Assembly (NCBI GenBank): GCA_028690275.1
Contig: JAQVBN010000020.1
Location: 1 to 7,920 of the forward strand
DNA: 7,920 nucleotides
From: Minisyncoccota bacterium
Lineage (GTDB): Bacteria > Patescibacteriota > Minisyncoccia > Minisyncoccales > Minisyncoccaceae
Direction: 5' to 3'
Positions 6,457 through 7,920 of this stretch are shown one piece after another (position 1 is the stretch's first letter; the number at the start of each line of letters is the position of its first letter). Under the pieces are notes generated by a model. It worked only from the letters and a program-made list of their open reading frames with translations. It was not told where the DNA came from and did no database searches. The translations under genes and the position numbers were made by a program.

Positions 6457-7920
<1,464 letters not shown>

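Overview
The window is a strongly AT-rich, tightly packed bacterial segment, all coding on the + strand. Three features suggest a member of the Candidate Phyla Radiation (Patescibacteria), most likely Parcubacteria-like: the LigA N-terminal style (ISDEALDSLKKEL and a T-S-F-N-D-A-F block), an unusually short RpoB (about 1056 residues if read through), and a run of minor prepilin genes. This placement is by recognition, not by a search. Stops are both TAA (three ordinary gene ends plus the rpoB end) and TGA (the PilX-like gene and ligA), so UGA is not recoded as glycine as it is in Gracilibacteria/SR1.

Layout. Positions 1-1253 hold three type IV pilus minor prepilin genes: the C-terminal part of a PilV-like protein cut by the window edge, a complete PilW/GspJ-like prepilin, and a small PilX-like protein. 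Intergenic gaps are 1-4 nt, so they form one transcription unit. One base later ligA (NAD-dependent DNA ligase, complete with BRCT domain) begins. Its end overlaps the start of a RodA/FtsW-type peptidoglycan glycosyltransferase by 32 nt. The likely operon is therefore pilins-ligA-rodA.

The only real intergenic region (4352-4569, 218 bp) separates this operon from rpoB-rpoC. It holds a very good sigma70-type promoter directly after rodA, a second weaker promoter candidate, and a terminator-like hairpin with a T tract ending 12 nt before the rpoB start. The hairpin's 3' arm can alternatively pair with an upstream segment, so the leader could be a transcription attenuator.

The most striking feature is in rpoB (4570-7740). 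The gene is well conserved from end to end, but a single in-frame TAA at 6346-6348 splits it into 592- and 463-codon parts in the same frame with no bases gained or lost. Both sides of the stop are conserved RpoB sequence. A point mutation, a sequencing or assembly error, or an unrecognised readthrough are the options. A deliberate split gene fits poorly, because no in-frame ATG, GTG or TTG start exists until 6457. The first 170 nt of rpoC follow and run off the window.
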